From positions 1 through 33,365 of the forward strand of contig JAIPFY010000036.1 of the NCBI GenBank assembly GCA_021736385.1: DNA of 33,365 nucleotides, read 5' to 3'. The DNA is from Spirochaetia bacterium. GTDB lineage: Bacteria; Spirochaetota; Spirochaetia; CAKZLE01. Both the position numbers and the translations under genes were made by a program. Below the pieces are notes generated by a model. The model was not told where the DNA came from. It was given only the letters and a program-made list of their open reading frames with translations, and did no database searches. This document shows positions 32,984-33,365 of the stretch, one piece after another. The first letter of the stretch is position 1. Every line of letters begins with the position of its first letter.

Positions 32984-33166
32984 TTACTTTTTTCCTGAGT
33001 CGATCTCCACTTCTAATTCTTTAATTCCATCTTTCAAATTATACCCGAGTTTCTTGTTATTCTTATCGACCCATTCCAGAGAATCATTTACATATGTGTG
33101 AACTTCCCAGAATTTGTCCACTCAATGGAATAAGTAGACTGTTTCTGAGTTATCTCCCTTGGGCAT
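32984..33166 (-). pseudogene. Small AT-rich gene with an in-frame TGA at codon 15
   Basis: A continuous frame of 60 codons runs from ATG (33166), overlapping the end of the upstream gene, to TAA (32984), interrupted only by TGA at 33122-33124. Both sides read as normal protein: MPKGDNSETVYLFH before, and VDKFWEVHTYVNDSLEW onward after it. A one-base change from TGG (Trp) would explain it. Alternatives are a 45-codon gene starting at the GTG directly after the TGA, or UGA readthrough. No ribosome binding site is obvious for either. AT-rich codons (AAT, AAA, TTA, TAT) differ from the neighbours, suggesting transfer. Family not recognised. Confidence 0.45.
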
Positions 33167-33365
33167 CCAGGAAGTTCATGATCTCGCTATAGCTCTTCCC
33201 GCTCCCTATGAATGCGGCCATGACCCCCTTTGACTGGATCTCCCGTTTCTGCTCCTGAAGAGCAGAGAGCTCTTTTGCTACCGCGTCATATCTGTTCTTG
33301 ACTTTTGCAAGCAGCTCTTGTTTTTTCGCTATCTCTGCATCAATCGATGCGATGGTCTTGGTTCT
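33150..33365 (-). CDS. C-terminal part of a small coiled-coil protein, DUF4315/ErpK-like (5' end outside window)
   Basis: Seventy-one codons are open to the window edge and end in TAA at 33150. The sequence is a lysine/glutamate-rich heptad coiled coil (IDAEIAKKQELLAKVKNRYD, ELSALQEQKREI) followed by VMAAFIGSGKSYSEIMNFL. This layout resembles small DUF4315/ErpK-type proteins carried by integrative conjugative elements of Firmicutes; the match is from memory and moderate. Its stop overlaps the start of the small gene at 33166. If correct, the right end of the window is the margin of a mobile element. Confidence 0.55.
   Translation of the reverse strand, partial: RTKTIASIDAEIAKKQELLAKVKNRYDAVAKELSALQEQKREIQSKGVMAAFIGSGKSYSEIMNFLDAQGR

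Noticed and set aside
1-33365. CRISPR arrays, tRNA or rRNA genes, insertion sequences
   Set aside because: No regularly spaced repeats, cloverleaf-like sequences with TTCGAAT loops, or transposase-like frames were found on reading both strands; short tRNAs could be missed without a covariance search.

Overview
The window is about 33 kb of compact, fairly GC-rich bacterial chromosome. The best taxonomic clue is a complete riboflavin-uptake operon of the RfuABCD type behind an FMN riboswitch, a layout described from spirochaetes (Treponema pallidum RfuABCD). A long-form PRPP synthetase and the general gene style fit a free-living anaerobic spirochaete, possibly near Sphaerochaeta or Treponema. 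I cannot fix the genus from sequence alone. Ferredoxins, a tungsten-type aldehyde oxidoreductase, a rubredoxin-domain protein and absence of any respiratory gene here suggest an anaerobe.

Left part (1-9.4 kb): the tail of an unidentified gene; typA/bipA (minus); a copper-export pair copA-copZ (plus); a YihY-type membrane protein with a C-terminal winged helix (minus); a Na+/Ca2+-exchanger-family protein (plus); a monoglyceride-lipase-like hydrolase (minus); and a YfcE-type phosphodiesterase (plus).

Middle (9.4-22.1 kb): an argCJBD operon. Next come two divergent operons. One (minus) encodes a four-cluster polyferredoxin and an AOR-family oxidoreductase. The other (plus) encodes an SCP2-like lipid-binding protein, an alcohol-dehydrogenase paralogue that has lost all four metal ligands, and an intact iron-dependent alcohol dehydrogenase. 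Together they look like an acid-aldehyde-alcohol module, perhaps for hydrophobic substrates, and this is the most interesting locus here. It is followed by an HPt/HD-GYP signalling pair and a minus-strand prs-FGGY kinase operon.

Right part (23.3-33.4 kb): FMN riboswitch and rfuABCD; a Na+/phosphate cotransporter with PhoU domain, preceded by a Pho-box-like repeat; argH (minus); a rubredoxin-domain protein plus odd ferredoxin operon (minus); and a more AT-rich edge holding a small decayed or recoded gene and the end of a coiled-coil gene resembling small proteins of conjugative elements.

Many genes overlap by 1-18 bases. Most starts have AAAGGAG-like ribosome binding sites. Three genes (the YfcE-like gene, prs, the phosphate transporter) instead have promoter -10 boxes only 6-8 bases before the ATG and no ribosome binding site, suggesting leaderless mRNAs. 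No tRNA, rRNA, CRISPR array, insertion sequence or origin was seen.
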